Assembly (NCBI RefSeq): GCF_030247185.1
Contig: NC_080570.1
Coordinates: 165,030,382-165,094,381 of the forward strand
Length of the DNA stretch: 64,000 nucleotides
Direction of reading: 5' to 3'
Origin: Malaya genurostris
Lineage: Eukaryota; Arthropoda; Insecta; Diptera; Culicidae
Position 1 is the first letter of the stretch, and every line of letters starts with the position of its first letter. The translations under genes and the position numbers were made by a program. Below, in pieces: positions 24,340 through 35,727 of this stretch. Below the pieces are notes generated by a model that was given only the letters and a program-made list of their open reading frames with translations, had not been told where the DNA came from and searched no databases.

Positions 24340-25190
24340 GACAGCTCAGCGCTTCCATGACGACTGGCGAGTTCCCGGCTATGAAGTCTGCTATGAAAAA
24401 AACAAGTGTTTACGAGTGGTATAAGCGTTTCCAAGATGGCCGCGAAGACGTTGAAGACGACGAACGCTCCGGTCGACCCAGCACGTCAATAATCGATGAA
24501 AATGTGGGAAAAGTGGAAAAAATGATTATGGATGATCGCCGAATCACTATTAGAGAAGTTGCTGATGAAGTTGGCATATCAGTTGGCTCATGCCATCATA
24601 TTTTTTCAAATGTTTTGGGCATGAAACGAGTGGCAGCAAAATTCGTTCCAAAACTGCTGAATTTTGATCAATTTTTTGGCTAAAAACAAGACTTTAATCT
24701 GGGACGGGTGTAGCGTGATGGGATAGTCGATGCCTTTCACGCAGCCCGCCTGGGTTCGATTCCCAACCCCGCACATAGGGTCAGAAAAATTTTCTGGTCC
24801 GAAGAGGCGAATGATCTAAGATGTTAAAGCCTCTATAATTGAAACAAAAAAAAAAAAAAAAAAAAAAGACTTTAATCATGCCCCAACCTCCTTATTCACC
24901 AGATATCGCTCCGTGTGATTTTTTCCTGTTCCCAAAGTTGAAGAGACCCATGAAAGGACAGCGTTTTCGATCGATTGAAGAGATGAAGGCAGAATCGCTG
25001 AGAGTGCTACAGAGCATTACAAAAAGTGACTATCAGGGGTGTTTCGAAGACTGGAAAAAACGCTGGCATAAGTGTATTATATCTAGGGGGGATTACTTTG
25101 AAGGGGACCATATAGATGTAGACGAAAAAATAAATATTTTTTTAGAAAGATGAGAATTCCGGGTACTTTTTGAACAGACCTCGTATACCC
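24340..25190 (+). mobile_element. Internally deleted irritans-like mariner, split by a SINE
   Basis: The first part (24357-24683) encodes the mariner N-terminal DNA-binding half: VYEWYKRFQDGRED, ERSGRPSTS, and the second helix-turn-helix RRITIREVADEVGISVGS. It ends shortly after VAAKFVPKLL. The second part (24875-25153) resumes at PQPPYSPDIAPCDFFLFPK, carrying the third catalytic Asp of DD34D, and runs to the C-terminus. The centre with MDETW and HQDNAP is missing, so the element was already deleted before the SINE at 24700-24865 landed. A 3' terminal-repeat-like sequence (TTTTTGAACAGACCTCGTA) is at about 25170-25188; I did not find the 5' one. It is non-autonomous and dead. Confidence 0.85.
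24700..24865 (+). mobile_element. tRNA-derived SINE (family S1), copy 2
   Basis: Begins GGGACGGGTGTAGCGTGATG (A-box region) and contains GGTTCGATTCC (B-box), then CACATAGGGTCAGAAAAATT, a GAGGCGAATGATCTAAG segment and a long poly(A) tail. It is flanked by the 12-bp direct repeat AAGACTTTAATC at 24688-24699 and 24866-24877, an exact target-site duplication inside the mariner relic. The tail indicates LINE-assisted retroposition. It is probably the youngest of the three copies, judging by its intact tail. Confidence 0.92.
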
Positions 25191-25214
25191 TGTTTAGTTT
25201 GAAAATCCTACACA

Positions 25215-25320
25215 GAAGTAAAAGGAGTGCGGGATTATGCAACGATAATTCAAACGCGCCATAATAAACGCTGCGCTTGCTGCTCGTTTGAGACATGCCA
25301 AATCCTGCGCTCCTGTTCAT
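25215..25320. repeat. Dispersed repeat, related to 2945-3045
   Basis: Carries AACGCTGCGCTTGCTG, GTTTGAGACATGCC and CTGCGCTCCTGTT in the same order as the first copy. Class unknown. Confidence 0.5.
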
Positions 25321-25739
25321 TGGATCAGTGTTGATTTTGATCGACTGATTTTAAAAAGATCGGATCAGTAGTGATCTTCATTGGGAAAATACACAAGCAA
25401 TCATCTTTGATAGTGATTACGATTTGAGGATTTTTTTTGTATTGATTTTTACAGCTTTGACTACAATGCTAACATATTTTAATTATGGGTAGCATAAAAT
25501 GCATCCCAAGACCGTTGAAATCCTTTTACTTATACTTCGATTGAAACCGTTCGATCAGCGAAATGAGCTCGGAAAAGAACACGATTTAAGATTTAAACAA
25601 CTAACTTCTTTGTTTTACTTTTTTTTCTTTTTCACCAATTACCGGAACAATCAACAGGGAGGATGAAGGTTTTATCAAAGAGGAGGAGAAACCTTTGCCT
25701 TCGAACGAGAATCAGCGGAAAGTTTGGATGAGTAAATGA

Positions 25740-26580
25740 GTTCGCAATGAAAATCCAGATCTGTCAATGAGAAAAAAATGTTAACAAAGCTTTGTATTCC
25801 TGCAAGCACTGTTCATAACGTTCTCGAATCTTTCGATATACGTGTGACAACTGCCAGTAAAACTAGGATCGGAACAAAAACGGATCTCAGGAACCACCAA
25901 AAGGACACGAAAGCAAAGCAAATATTGCAGAAGAGACCGGATCTTTCGACACGTACTTTGGCTAGAAAATTACTTCCCAGCACCGGTAAAGTATGAAGTC
26001 GTTCAAGCTGGAAACTGTACCAAAACGTAATGATAAAAACAGAATTTGACGGCTAAACCCCAGACTCGCAAGTTGCGTCGCGAATATTTGACAAAGCTTT
26101 CCTGCGTGATAATAGACGATAAAACTTACGTGATGGAAGATTTTTAACAGCTTCCTGGAATGCCTTTTTCTGATGCCATGTTACGTAACAGCATAGAGGA
26201 TCATTCCAGAGCGAAGAAAAATACAATGTTTCCCAAAAAAAAATTTGGTTTGGCAGGCAATATGCAGTTGTGGTCAAGTTCGCTGCACGAACGGTAAACG
26301 AGGGAAATATAACGTGAACAATGCCACCATTTCTACGCAGCCATGACGCTCCCTCGCTATTCTGGTCTGATTTGACATCTTGTCACTACGCCAAAGATGT
26401 TTAGAGCAATGATATAAAGCGAAAGGAGTCAATACTGTACCAATAGAGGCCAATCGCCCTAACTGCCCTTAGTTGCGACCTATCGTGCGGTATTGGGCTC
26501 TCGTGAAGCGAAAACTCTTTCAATATAAACAATAAGCTACAACTGTACTAAATTTTAAGATGACTAATAATGCACAATTA
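25740..26580 (+). mobile_element. ITmD37E-like Tc1/mariner relic
   Basis: 25778-25996 encodes a helix-turn-helix half (KLCIPASTVHNVLESF, DLSTRTLARKL). Downstream frames give IIDDKTYVMEDF (first catalytic Asp block), then FWSDLTSCHYAKDV (second), then NRPNCP and RPIVRYWALVKRKLF, where E of the triad is replaced by V. Stops (for example after MEDF and AKDV) and frameshifts abound. The 3' end AATGCACAATTAAATGAAT is shared with 13625-13850 and 53600-53640. The block order and spacing fit the DD37E mosquito family; the copy is dead. Confidence 0.75.
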
Positions 26581-26689
26581 AATGAATCATGGATTGAACT
26601 AACAGCAAATTTGTTTTATTCCAAAATCAATCTGTCCAGATTTTTTCGCGAACAAGCCTTACTTATGGAACTCTTAGAAAAGACTTTGC

Positions 26690-27190
26690 TACTGATTTAT
26701 AACTATACAGGACAATTGTATGATTAATGCTACGGTCTTAGTGACACTGAGCAATTTTCCAAATTCTAACATACAACAAGCTTTCGAGACCAATGCCACT
26801 TCATTCTGAACCACCGAATCGAAAAGTGGTGTCATTTTGTCAATAAGAATTTTTGTTTTCAAGCTGTCGTCACAAAATAAAGGAATTGCTGTGTCATTAA
26901 AGAATAGCGAAAATAGTAATGGTTTGAAGTTGCTTCCTTGAGCATTACTTGCCATATTGATGATGTTGAACTCCGCTTAGCTGAGAGTAAGTTTTTTATT
27001 GCGTTTAAGAGAAACTCGATGAAAAAAATTCCATTATTGAGAGTGTTTGGTTTCAGGAATCTTTAGGGAAATATTGTGTTTCTCGCTACATTTGAGCATA
27101 GAATCTTGCAGATTTATAACCTTTCTTCTACGAGTCTCTGGTCAGCTATTATACCGACAGAAAATTGGTAGTCCAGCAACTGCTGGCTGA
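26690..27190 (-). pseudogene. Reverse transcriptase relic of a non-LTR retrotransposon
   Basis: On the minus strand an 88-codon frame reads QGSNFKPLLFSLFFNDTAIP, matching the RT block SGVPQGSNLGPLLFSLFIND. Upstream, a frame with DRKLSVG resembles the RT segment just before it. The YADD motif is lost. It resembles the family of the relic at 19660-20712 (jockey/CR1-like) but is more decayed. Confidence 0.65.
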
Positions 27191-27194
27191 TGTT

Positions 27195-30100
27195 TGCTGA
27201 GCCCCTAAAATTACAACATAAATCAGACATTGGTTTGCTTGTCTGCTTCTGCTGCCTCTGCAACAACGACGCCATTTATCTGTGTATGGTTAAAAACTCG
27301 ATCCATTTGCCCACTACTGGCTGCTGCCAACACCCAACTTAACCTGTGATGATGGCGTAAAAAAACGTCGAAGGAGGAGGAGGAGTAGGAGGAGAAAATG
27401 ATGATGGTCACATTTGCAGCCTCAAACCATTCTCCATGCAGTAGAAGGCAGCATTAAGTGGGCGTTCAATTTTCTCACTCTGCTGCTGGTAGTTCAACCA
27501 TTGGGGCATTGTTTTTATGAGCATCGTTTATAAAATCCAACTCGTCGTTATTTTTTATTTTATTAGCTTTTTTTTTTTTGTTTGAGCAACTATCACTGCA
27601 CAGGATTGGCATGTTTTACAAGCTTTCTGCCCTCTTCCTACACTTTGTGCAATTTTCTGTCGGTCTGCTTTTGCAGTAGCCGAAACGATAAAACAACATT
27701 TACTATCCCCCCGTCACACATCCCAGTGACGGAACTACTAACACAGACTAACAGACATGACAGTATGAGTAAATTCTTATAAAAATAATTTTTCGTGATG
27801 CACTAGTTCCACCTATATTGTACTGCGCGAACTATTTACTATCTGTACACCCCTTGTGTTACGTAAAAGTTTTTTTTACTAGTTGGTTTCCCCTCATTTG
27901 TCAATAAATTATTGGATTACGTTGATAATATATTTAACTTTTTCGCGATGTTAGAAGGTAACCATTTATTTTTCTCAACGTTGCTCATCTAGATTATTTT
28001 TTATTGTGTTGGTAATTTTCACCCGAAATTAAGTGGCGGCAGACAAGAAGCAAGTAAATATTGTAACAAAACGGGTTCGATTTTGTATTGCGTTGGAGGA
28101 TGAGAAGTAGGCATAGTTTTGGCAATATGTATTAAATCTGTATCCTGCATGAAATTCGCATGGACGTATACAAATCAATACATTACTGGTAATTCTGTAT
28201 GAATGGCAACTCTGTTGATAAATGAAAAAAATAAACACAGTCTAGATGACAGATAGGATGTTTTTGATAGGGTAACGTGGCGCCATCATGACACATGTGA
28301 GTACTGTCCCAAATAAAAGAATATTCGAAATGACCGTTAAAAAGATTGAAGAATCTAATTTGAGTGTCCTGTCTGTTAGTCTGTGCTACTAATGCCCCGC
28401 ACGAATTACAATTGGAATAACAAGCGATCCACGCTCTCAGACAAGGACAAAACAACAACAGAACCATATTCAATCACTGCCTGTTCCGGAGTTGAACTGT
28501 GCCGTGTTTCGTTCTGGGTCGTTCCGGGGGCTTTTTCCCCGGGTTGTTATCATCGTTCCTTCTCGGAATAATGCCATAAACAAAACCGTCCTCCTCACCA
28601 CCGGGCATCGAATCGCATTGCACTTTAGTTTTGAATGCGCCTCTCACAGGGCCTGTGATTGTGGTTGTTGTGAGTCGGAACATCACAGGCATGGATTAGT
28701 TGGTGATTTATTGGCCGGTGTGAATGTCAGCCGGATGCGAAGTGAGCACTGAAATTCTGATTCCTTGCGGACAATGAAAATACAATGGCAAATACAATAG
28801 TCGAAAAGGTTAGAGCAACATCTTTTTACGGAACCGATAAAGTGAAACTAGACCATAAGGTTTTGTGGATCCTACATTAAATAGAATTTATCGTATTTAT
28901 GCTCTAATTCCCATTCCGAATGATTAATGGTGAATGCCAGAACTGAACGAATTCTGGAAAACTATCGCTGAAAACAAACAAACAAAAATTCAGTTACAAA
29001 ACAAAAATGACACATACATCGTCGCGTTTAATTTGAACTGACAGCTTCATACTTGAAAGAAAAACAACATTCCCATTAGTGAAAACTAGCTCTTCCGTGA
29101 AATCAATTTAATGCCAAGAATAAACGAAGCGCGCAACCCCTCGTCGTTCGATCAAAGCAAGCGTCGCCATCGAGATCGAAATAAAAAAAATCGGACCAAC
29201 AACCCGTCGTCCGTTTGTTTTGATGCGAAACAGGGGGCTCCTGAATATCACACCTGAATCGTAGTCTCAAAGGAAAATGTCAGCATAAATTTAACCACTT
29301 GACCGAAAAACCCACAACCGATCGACGTCATCGCAACGCTGCAAGTGCGTAAATGCAGCCCTTCACCGACCGTCTGCTGCTATTTATTGGATGGTGCGCG
29401 CTTGACTTACTTTTACCGGCCGTCCAAAAACGCTTCCGTCGGTTCACCCCCCTCAGCCCCCGGACCCACCAACTTTTGGCCGGCAGATCAACAAGTGAGT
29501 GTGATACCGAGGTGTGATCAGTTTACCCACACGGACGAACACGGTGCGACAGGCGAGAATGACGTCAATTGAATTTGAACTTTTCTACCGCGCTTACCTC
29601 AATGGCCCTGTCCTGTACTGTCCTGACCTGCCTGGCGACAGGTTTTTTTTTATTTTCAACCGTTTCGGTGGTTGCCAATTTGGAAACAAACAACGACGAA
29701 AAACTAACTACTGCTACTACTATTTTGATTGCTGTTTGTTTCTGTTGACGACGTGCTCGCCTGCTTCGATTAGACTATTATTGTACTCGACGGGGAAAAT
29801 TTGTGCTTTTTTTTTCTCTGCCAATAGAATCCACTCACAGCAGAACGAGTTTGACTAAAGTTAGAAGTCTACAATTAATTCCGCTGACAATGTGTTCCAC
29901 AACATTTATTTTCCCTTCCAACATTCGCCAAGATTTGTTATGCAGTAAATTTGTTTCTTTAGTGCCACGTTAATCATGTGCTAGGACCTAGGACCCCCTT
30001 TTGTCATAAAATTACTGAAGTGAGACTACTCGCTGACAGTTCATTTAAAACTGAAATATTTCAGGAATGTTACAAAAACCACACTCATGACCATTGTTCT

Positions 30101-30400
30101 CGATTGATAATCTATAAATACAATAGGATTGAAAATATAAACAAAGGACGCCACATCAATTCTAAGAAGAAATGTTTTTGTACCGAAATCAAGCAAACAC
30201 AAGGCTATGATCCAATATTACAGGGTGGCAAGAAAACCGGGAAAAATATTACTAGCTTAATTATGAGTGAACAATTTTCAACATCGTGAATTTTTGTTTA
30301 TTCAATTAGTGAAAAATAGGAATCAAATCCCAAATTTTTTCTGTTCAATCAATGAAGCCTGCATGAGATAACCACAAATTTGCTTAAGTTACTCATTCTA
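27195..30400. other. GC-richer unique DNA, no gene proven
   Basis: 27200-27480 and 28480-29800 are balanced in composition and look single-copy. Simple runs include (GGA)n near 27368-27392. On the minus strand near 29412 there is an AAA-GTAAGT splice-donor-like word in a GC-rich context, which could mark a 5'UTR exon, but without an ORF I do not call one. 29880-30400 is AT-rich with nothing recognised. Confidence 0.4.
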
Positions 30401-30419
30401 GCCTCCGTAGTGAACCCGT

Positions 30420-30570
30420 TCTGTTTAGACCAGAATTCAGGCCCAGAATCCAAATCTAAAATTCAGCTCTTCGTCTAGAAGCTAAGGCTAGAATCGAGTT
30501 CCAGAATTCTGGAACTGAAACCGAATTCCACCGTATTTTTAAACCGAAATCCGAAACAGAGATAAGTATC
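30420..30570. repeat. GAATTC-word repeat left of the ITmD37E element
   Basis: Repeated CCAGAATTC, CAGAATCCAAATC and GGAACTGAAACC words. The same word family resumes right of the transposon at 31740-31890. The two may be halves of one array into which the element inserted. Confidence 0.55.
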
Positions 30571-30574
30571 TAAA

Positions 30575-31740
30575 GACTGTCCCAGAAAGTATGGAAGCAA
30601 CCAAAAACCGCTGCCATTTCGAATTGGTTCAGAATTTGTCAATTTTTATGGCTGCGTCCTGTTGTTTACACTCTTCTCTAACCATTTGTGCAGTTGTTTA
30701 TTCGTTTTCATTAGTTTGTTTCGAAATGCGTGGACTTTCAGCAGAACAACGTCGAAAATTTGTACACAAATGGTGCACAGAACGCGGACTGTCACTGAGA
30801 AAGGTAGCAAAAATGGAAGGAGTAAATGAAAAAGTCGAAAAAAGGGCCTGTTAACCCTCAGTTAAATGAACGTATACTGAAGGCGTTCGAGCAAAAGAAG
30901 GAGGTTTCAGCTCGGGATGTGGCCAAAAAAGTGGGCACTTCGAAGTCAAATGTTCTTCGTGCTAAAGAACGTTTGAATCTTCGAACCTATAAGAAGCAGA
31001 AACAACCAAAACGTAGTCCGAAACAAGAAGCATCGATCAGGCCGAGGGTTCGAAAGCTGAACAACACGATTCTTGCTGGAAATTTGAACTGCATAATCAT
31101 GGACGACGAAACCTACGTGAAACTCGATTACAAATCCTTTCCGGGACCACAATATTATACGGTGCGAGAAGGGCGAATGTTAAATCAATCCGAGACATCG
31201 ATTGAAGTAGAAAAATTTGGTAAGACTGGCAAGCAATTTGCAGCTGCGGTAAGATTTCGAAACTCTTCATCACCACTGCTTCAATGAACAGCGAAATATA
31301 CATCAGGGATTGTTTACAAAAACGACTTCTACCCATGATTCGAAGCCACAATGATCCTGTTGTCTTCTGGCCAGATCTTGCTTCTTGCCACTACTCGAAA
31401 TCAACGGTAGAATGCTATACTACCAAAAATGTCACTTTCGTCCCAAAAGACATGAATCCACCAAATTGGCCTCAGCTTCGACCAATTGAGGAATTTAGAG
31501 CATTAACGAAGGCACATCTTAGGAAACATGTCTCGGCAGCTGAAACCATTCAACAGTTCGAAAAAGACTGGAAAAAAGTGTCAAAACTTGTCGCTAAGAA
31601 GTCTGTACGGAATTTAATGAGGAACGTTCACAAGAAGGTGCGCCAGCTAGTCTACAATGGCTAAGTAGCAAATGTTGAGAATAATATTCTGTTGTAGTAG
31701 TCTAATATTATCAGTATATCGAATAAAATTTAAATATCTA
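30575..31740 (+). mobile_element. ITmD37E (Tc1/mariner, DD37E) element, moderately preserved
   Basis: The ORF begins at 30726 (MRGLSAEQRRKFVHKWC) and passes through two or three frames to the stop at 31664. It has helix-turn-helix blocks (EVSARDVAKKVGTSKSNV), MDDETYVKLDYKSFPGPQYY with the first catalytic Asp, FWPDLASCHYSKSTV with the second, and RPIEEF with the Glu. Counting in the 31284-31664 frame gives 37 residues between second Asp and Glu, the DD37E signature of the mosquito ITmD37E family. A terminal-repeat-like GACTGTCCCAGAAAGTATGG lies near 30575. Frameshifts at about 30840 and 31260 disable it; in most elements of this type one ORF covers all blocks. Confidence 0.88.
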
Positions 31741-31890
31741 GAACACAGGTTCAGTGATCAGTTCAACAATCCAGATCCAGATTCTGAGTTCTAGAACTAT
31801 GGTTCAGAATTCAGTTCCAGAATCTAGCATCAAAATTGTGTTTCAGAATTCAGGTCAAGGATTCAGTTCTAGCAAATCGGCTCCAAAATT
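31740..31890. repeat. GAATTC-word repeat right of the ITmD37E element
   Basis: Words such as CAGATCCAGATTCTGAG, GGTTCAGAATTCAGTTCCAG and AGAATCTAGC form this stretch. It pairs with 30420-30570 across the transposon. Confidence 0.55.
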
Positions 31891-32247
31891 TTATTCGTAT
31901 GCACTCCATTTGATTCGTATGCACGTAATCCGGTCTGTTACAATTCCCACCCGCTTTTTCCTTAATAGGGTCACCATCTCATGCTAATCATCTCTCGTGG
32001 AAGAACCAGAAAAATGTCCAGAAAGTAGAAAATTATCCGCTTGTTTCTAGCCAGTTCTATTTCCAAACAGCCCAACTAGTTAATTTTCTATGAGAAACCA
32101 TTCCACAATTTATCTGGTTTTAGAAGATTGATTTAACATTTGTATTGTACTAATTACCCGAACAGAATCAGGATTTTAAATAGAGCAATGATTATTTCTA
32201 TTAGTTATAACGGTTTTTTTTATTGTTTAAAATTTCCTTTTATCAGA

Positions 32248-33347
32248 TCGGTTGAAAAGTTCGTATCGTTTCTATGAGAGGGCGCCACTAGAATTAAATC
32301 CATACCATTTTCAGTTAGTACCAACCTTCAAAAGATACGTGTATAAATTTGACAGCTGTCTGATTATTAGTTTGTGAGATATTGCATTTTGAGTGAAGCT
32401 ACTTTTGTTATTGTGAAAAAAAATGGAAAAAAAGGAATTTCGTGTGTTGATGAAACACTACTTTTTGATGAAAAAAAGTGCCGCCGATACCAAAAAATGG
32501 CTTGATGAGTGTTATCCAGACTCTGCACCGGGCGAAGCAACAATTCGTAAGTGGTTTGCAAAATTTCGTATTGGTCATATGAGCACCGAAGACGATGAAC
32601 GCAGTGGACGTTCAAAAGAGGCTGTTACCGATGAAAACGTGAAAAAAATCCACAAAATAATTTTCAATGACCGTAAAGTGAAGTTGATCGAGATAGCTCA
32701 CATCCTAAAGATATCAAAGGAACATGTTGGACATATTATTCACGAATATTTGGATATGAGAAAGCTTTGTGCGAAATGGGTGCCGCGTGAGCTCACAATC
32801 GATCAAAAACAACAACGAATTGATGATTCTGAGCAGTGTTTGGAGCTGTTATATCGAAATAAAACCGATTTTTTTCGTCGATATATAACAATGGACGAAA
32901 CATGGCTCCATCACTTCACTCCGGAGTCCAATCGACAGTCAGCTGAGTGGACTGCACGCGATGAACCGAAACCAAAGCGTGGAAAGACTCAACAATCGGC
33001 CGGTAAGGTTATGGCGTCTGTATTTTGGGATTCGCATGGTATAATTTTCATCGACTACCTTGAAAAGGGAAAAACCATCAACAGTGACTATTATACAGCG
33101 TTATTAGAGCGTTTGAAGGACGAAATTTCAAAAAAACGGTCTCATTTGAAGAAGAAAAAAGTTTTGTTTCATCAAGACAATGCACCGTGTCACAAGTCGA
33201 TGAAAACCATGCTGAAATTGAACGAATTGGGCTTCGAATTGCTCCCTCATCCACCGTATTCTCCAGATTTGGCCCCAGTGACTTTTTCCTGTCCTCAGAC
33301 CTCAAGAGAAGTTGTTTTGATAGTATAAAATGATGTCTCTACATGAA
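32248..33347 (+). mobile_element. Mariner (DD34D) element with nearly complete transposase
   Basis: An uninterrupted ORF starts at 32423 (MEKKEFRVLMKHYF). It holds the two helix-turn-helix regions (ATIRKWFAKFR and LIEIAHILKISKEHVGHI), the WVPREL linker, ITMDETWLHHFTPES with the first Asp at about residue 157, GKVMASVFWDSHGIIFIDYL, HQDNAPCHKS with the second, and HPPYSPDLAP with the third. A 1-nt loss right after LAP shifts the frame (stop at 33328); the other frame continues DFFL-like for about 15 codons and then stops, so the last ~50 residues of a usual ~345 are absent. A 5' terminal-repeat-like TTGAAAAGTTCGTATCG is near 32252; no 3' partner was found. The best-preserved transposase ORF in the window. 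Confidence 0.92.
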
Positions 33348-33735
33348 CCGCTTTTACAGAGGGGCCTCCAGCTCACGGTTTCAGGGGCCCTTGACGGGAC
33401 CCACCGAGAGCAAAAAAAAAGTCATTCGGTTTGTTAGGGGCACACAAAGAAATCTTGCCCTCGGGCCCAATAAAAAGTAAAAGAGACGCTGGTCTCTACT
33501 CAGTATTGTTTGGCAAGCCAACATGAACCGGTTAGCTTCAGAACAACGCTTCCAAATCGAGAAAAGTTATTTTCACAATCAATGTTCAATTAGAATTGAA
33601 AGAGAGAGATATGCATATAGAGAACTTCGTGAACGTTATTATCAAATTTCAAAAGGGAAAAAAAAACATATTTTGACATCAGTTTTCGATATATTGTAGA
33701 AAAATTACATTTTTATGCACTTCACTGATTATATT
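33348..33735. other. No gene seen
   Basis: GC-rich words (GGGGCC) at 33360-33470, then AT-rich sequence. The edge of an unidentified repeat is possible. Nothing codes here. Confidence 0.4.
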
Positions 33736-34643
33736 GAAGAAAATCCTGTGAAACGTGAAATTTCTGTGAAACGTTCGCACTTTGGACTTGACATTCTTCA
33801 TTAAATTCTGCACAGTTACTTTTGTGACTTTCAATTGGCCGAAGATCCGGGCAGTTCGGTCGGTTGATGTCCTTTTCCACGATTTGTACATTGTTTTTTG
33901 ACAACCACTGTAGAACGGAGTTGGCGTAGTGGGCTGAAGCCAAATCAAACCAGAATAGAGGAGGATTCTCTTCTTCAAACATTCTTCCTCACAGGCAGCA
34001 TTCACTTCTTCAAACATTCTTCCTCGTACACCTTGGCGTTAATTGTGCCCTTCGTGAAGAAAATCGACGACCGCAAACCACAGGTACAAATTGCTTGCCA
34101 GACCAACACCTTCTGCCCAAACTTTTCAATCGCCACCGTGGTGTCAGCGTCGTCCAGGTCCTGGTACACCGATTTCGTATAATATTGCGGTCCGGGCAGC
34201 GCTCGAGAGTCTTCCTTGGCGTAGGTTTCGTCGTCGATCAGGATGCATCCGTCTTTATTCTGTAGAATCCGGTTATACAGTTTTCGTGCTCTTGTTTTGG
34301 CCTGAACTTGCTTGTACCAGGGACTTTTTCGGCACCTTCTGTTTCTTGTACGTTTTCAGGGAGTTCCGAACTTTGATCCGTTGAATCATCCCGATGCTGG
34401 TGTTGAACTGCTTGGCCAAATCCCGCGTCGACGCCGATGGGTTTTTTCCTGATGTACTCAACCAGTTTTAAGTCCCGGCCGGGCTGGCTGGGACTCGTTT
34501 TCCTACCGGATCGGGGCAAATCCTTCATGGAAAGGGTCTTACCGAACTTCTCGATAATATTTTTGACACTGGTGTGGTGCACTTTCTAAGCACCAAGTGT
34601 GCAGAACTTTCTTTCGTGTTTCCGGATCAATTCGACTCATCAT
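33735..34643 (-). mobile_element. Second ITmD37E (DD37E) transposase, frameshifted
   Basis: The minus-strand start is ATG at 34643 (MMSRIDPETRKKVLHTWC). Further frames give a basic stretch KDLPRSGRKTSPSQP, a helix-turn-helix (STRDLAKQFNTSIGMIQRI), then IDDETYAKED and LPGPQYYT with the first Asp (near 34215), then KFGQKVLVWQAIC. FWFDLASAHYANSVLQW carries the second Asp and RPIE the Glu, with 37 residues between them. Several frameshifts and a short duplication around EEECLKKR (33980-34020) inactivate it. It is a distinct subfamily from 30575-31740, with the same triad. Confidence 0.85.
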
Positions 34644-35007
34644 TGAAACGATAAACCGTACCGAAACCATTCGATTGCGCAGCTGTTATTGACATGTAAA
34701 CAAACATGTCACCGCAAAACACGCTGCAAAAAAATTAGCCATTTCAGAGTAATAACTGTTTGAATGTTGCTACTACTTATCGATACACTCCTTAATTTGG
34801 CATATGTTTTATTTAAAATTCAAATCAGCAAGCTCTTGAAAAAAAAACAAACTTTAGAACCGGTATGGACAATAAGTTGTTTATCATTCAGTAAAAAGCA
34901 TTCAATCAAAGAGGTTCTGTTTCGTACTTACTGGCTCGTGAGTTACCGGTTGCTACCAAGAACGAAGACAACTCTTGCTACAGGTAAAAACCCTGTTGGT
35001 ACCAATC

Positions 35008-35727
35008 GCAACACGCTGCAAGATTCGTTATTGGGCTGCATCCAAACATGCCAGCAACTGGCGCAGCTTGCAAACTTGCGCTCAGACAAAAACATTTTTA
35101 CCAGATTTGAAAATGAAAATGTCAAAGTGTCTACTGCATTTCTCCAAGCATCATTGCAGTATTCTGGTCAGAGCTCTGACTGGACATTGCAAAATCAATT
35201 ATTACATGGCTACTATTCAACGTGCTGAGTATTATTCGTGTGATTTGTGTGAATGCGATTATGGTACTTCATATCATCTGATATGTAACTGTCCCGCATT
35301 GACGCAGCTTCGTATCCGGGTTTTTGGTTCTCCATACATGATTGAGTCTGTGTATGCTGAACTAAAATTAAAGGATATTCTCTCGTTTCTCACCCAATGT
35401 GGTAAGGAGCTATAGTCAGAAGGGTTCATCGTTCTTCATGGAGTGAATGAATCCTTCCTGTATTCACCTTAAATAGGTTTTTAGCAGATTGTTTGCCATC
35501 CTTTATGGGTGCGAATCGTTTTGCATTCTACCGGGAATGCAGAATGGTGTCGCTTTTGTAAAATCTCTAAATCCTCTCGGGGGTTGGAGGTTTTATAAAC
35601 CGTGCATTTTGGTACCTGTAGATCGTTCAGCATCCTTTCGGGTATGCAGAACGATTTATAAGGCAAGGCACAAATCTCCAAATAACTAGGGAACGTGCTA
35701 CTTGAGCCAATTAGTTCTGCTTCCTGA
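35008..35727 (+). mobile_element. 5'-truncated RNase H-type LINE, 3' end copy
   Basis: Overlapping frames encode WAASKHASNWRSLQTCAQTK, CLLHFSKHHCSILVRALTGH and a terminal zinc-knuckle-like CDLCECDYGTSYHLICNC, ending FLTQCGKEL at 35415. The 3'UTR (TGCAGAATGGTGTCGCTTTT and CAAGGCACAAATCTCCAAAT) ends near 35727 with TTCTGCTTCCTGA. The same end occurs on the minus strand at 42539-42610, where the longer copy of this family lies. One frameshift near 35130 breaks the ORF. Confidence 0.87.

Noticed and set aside
24700..24865. Functional tRNA gene
   Set aside because: Only the head is tRNA-like; a poly(A) tail and target duplication show it is a SINE. The same applies to 8609-8762, 36703-36854 and 50484-50692.
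29400..29420. Alternative first exon with AAA-GTAAGT donor on the minus strand
   Set aside because: No start codon or recognisable peptide in front of it; a donor-like word alone is not enough.
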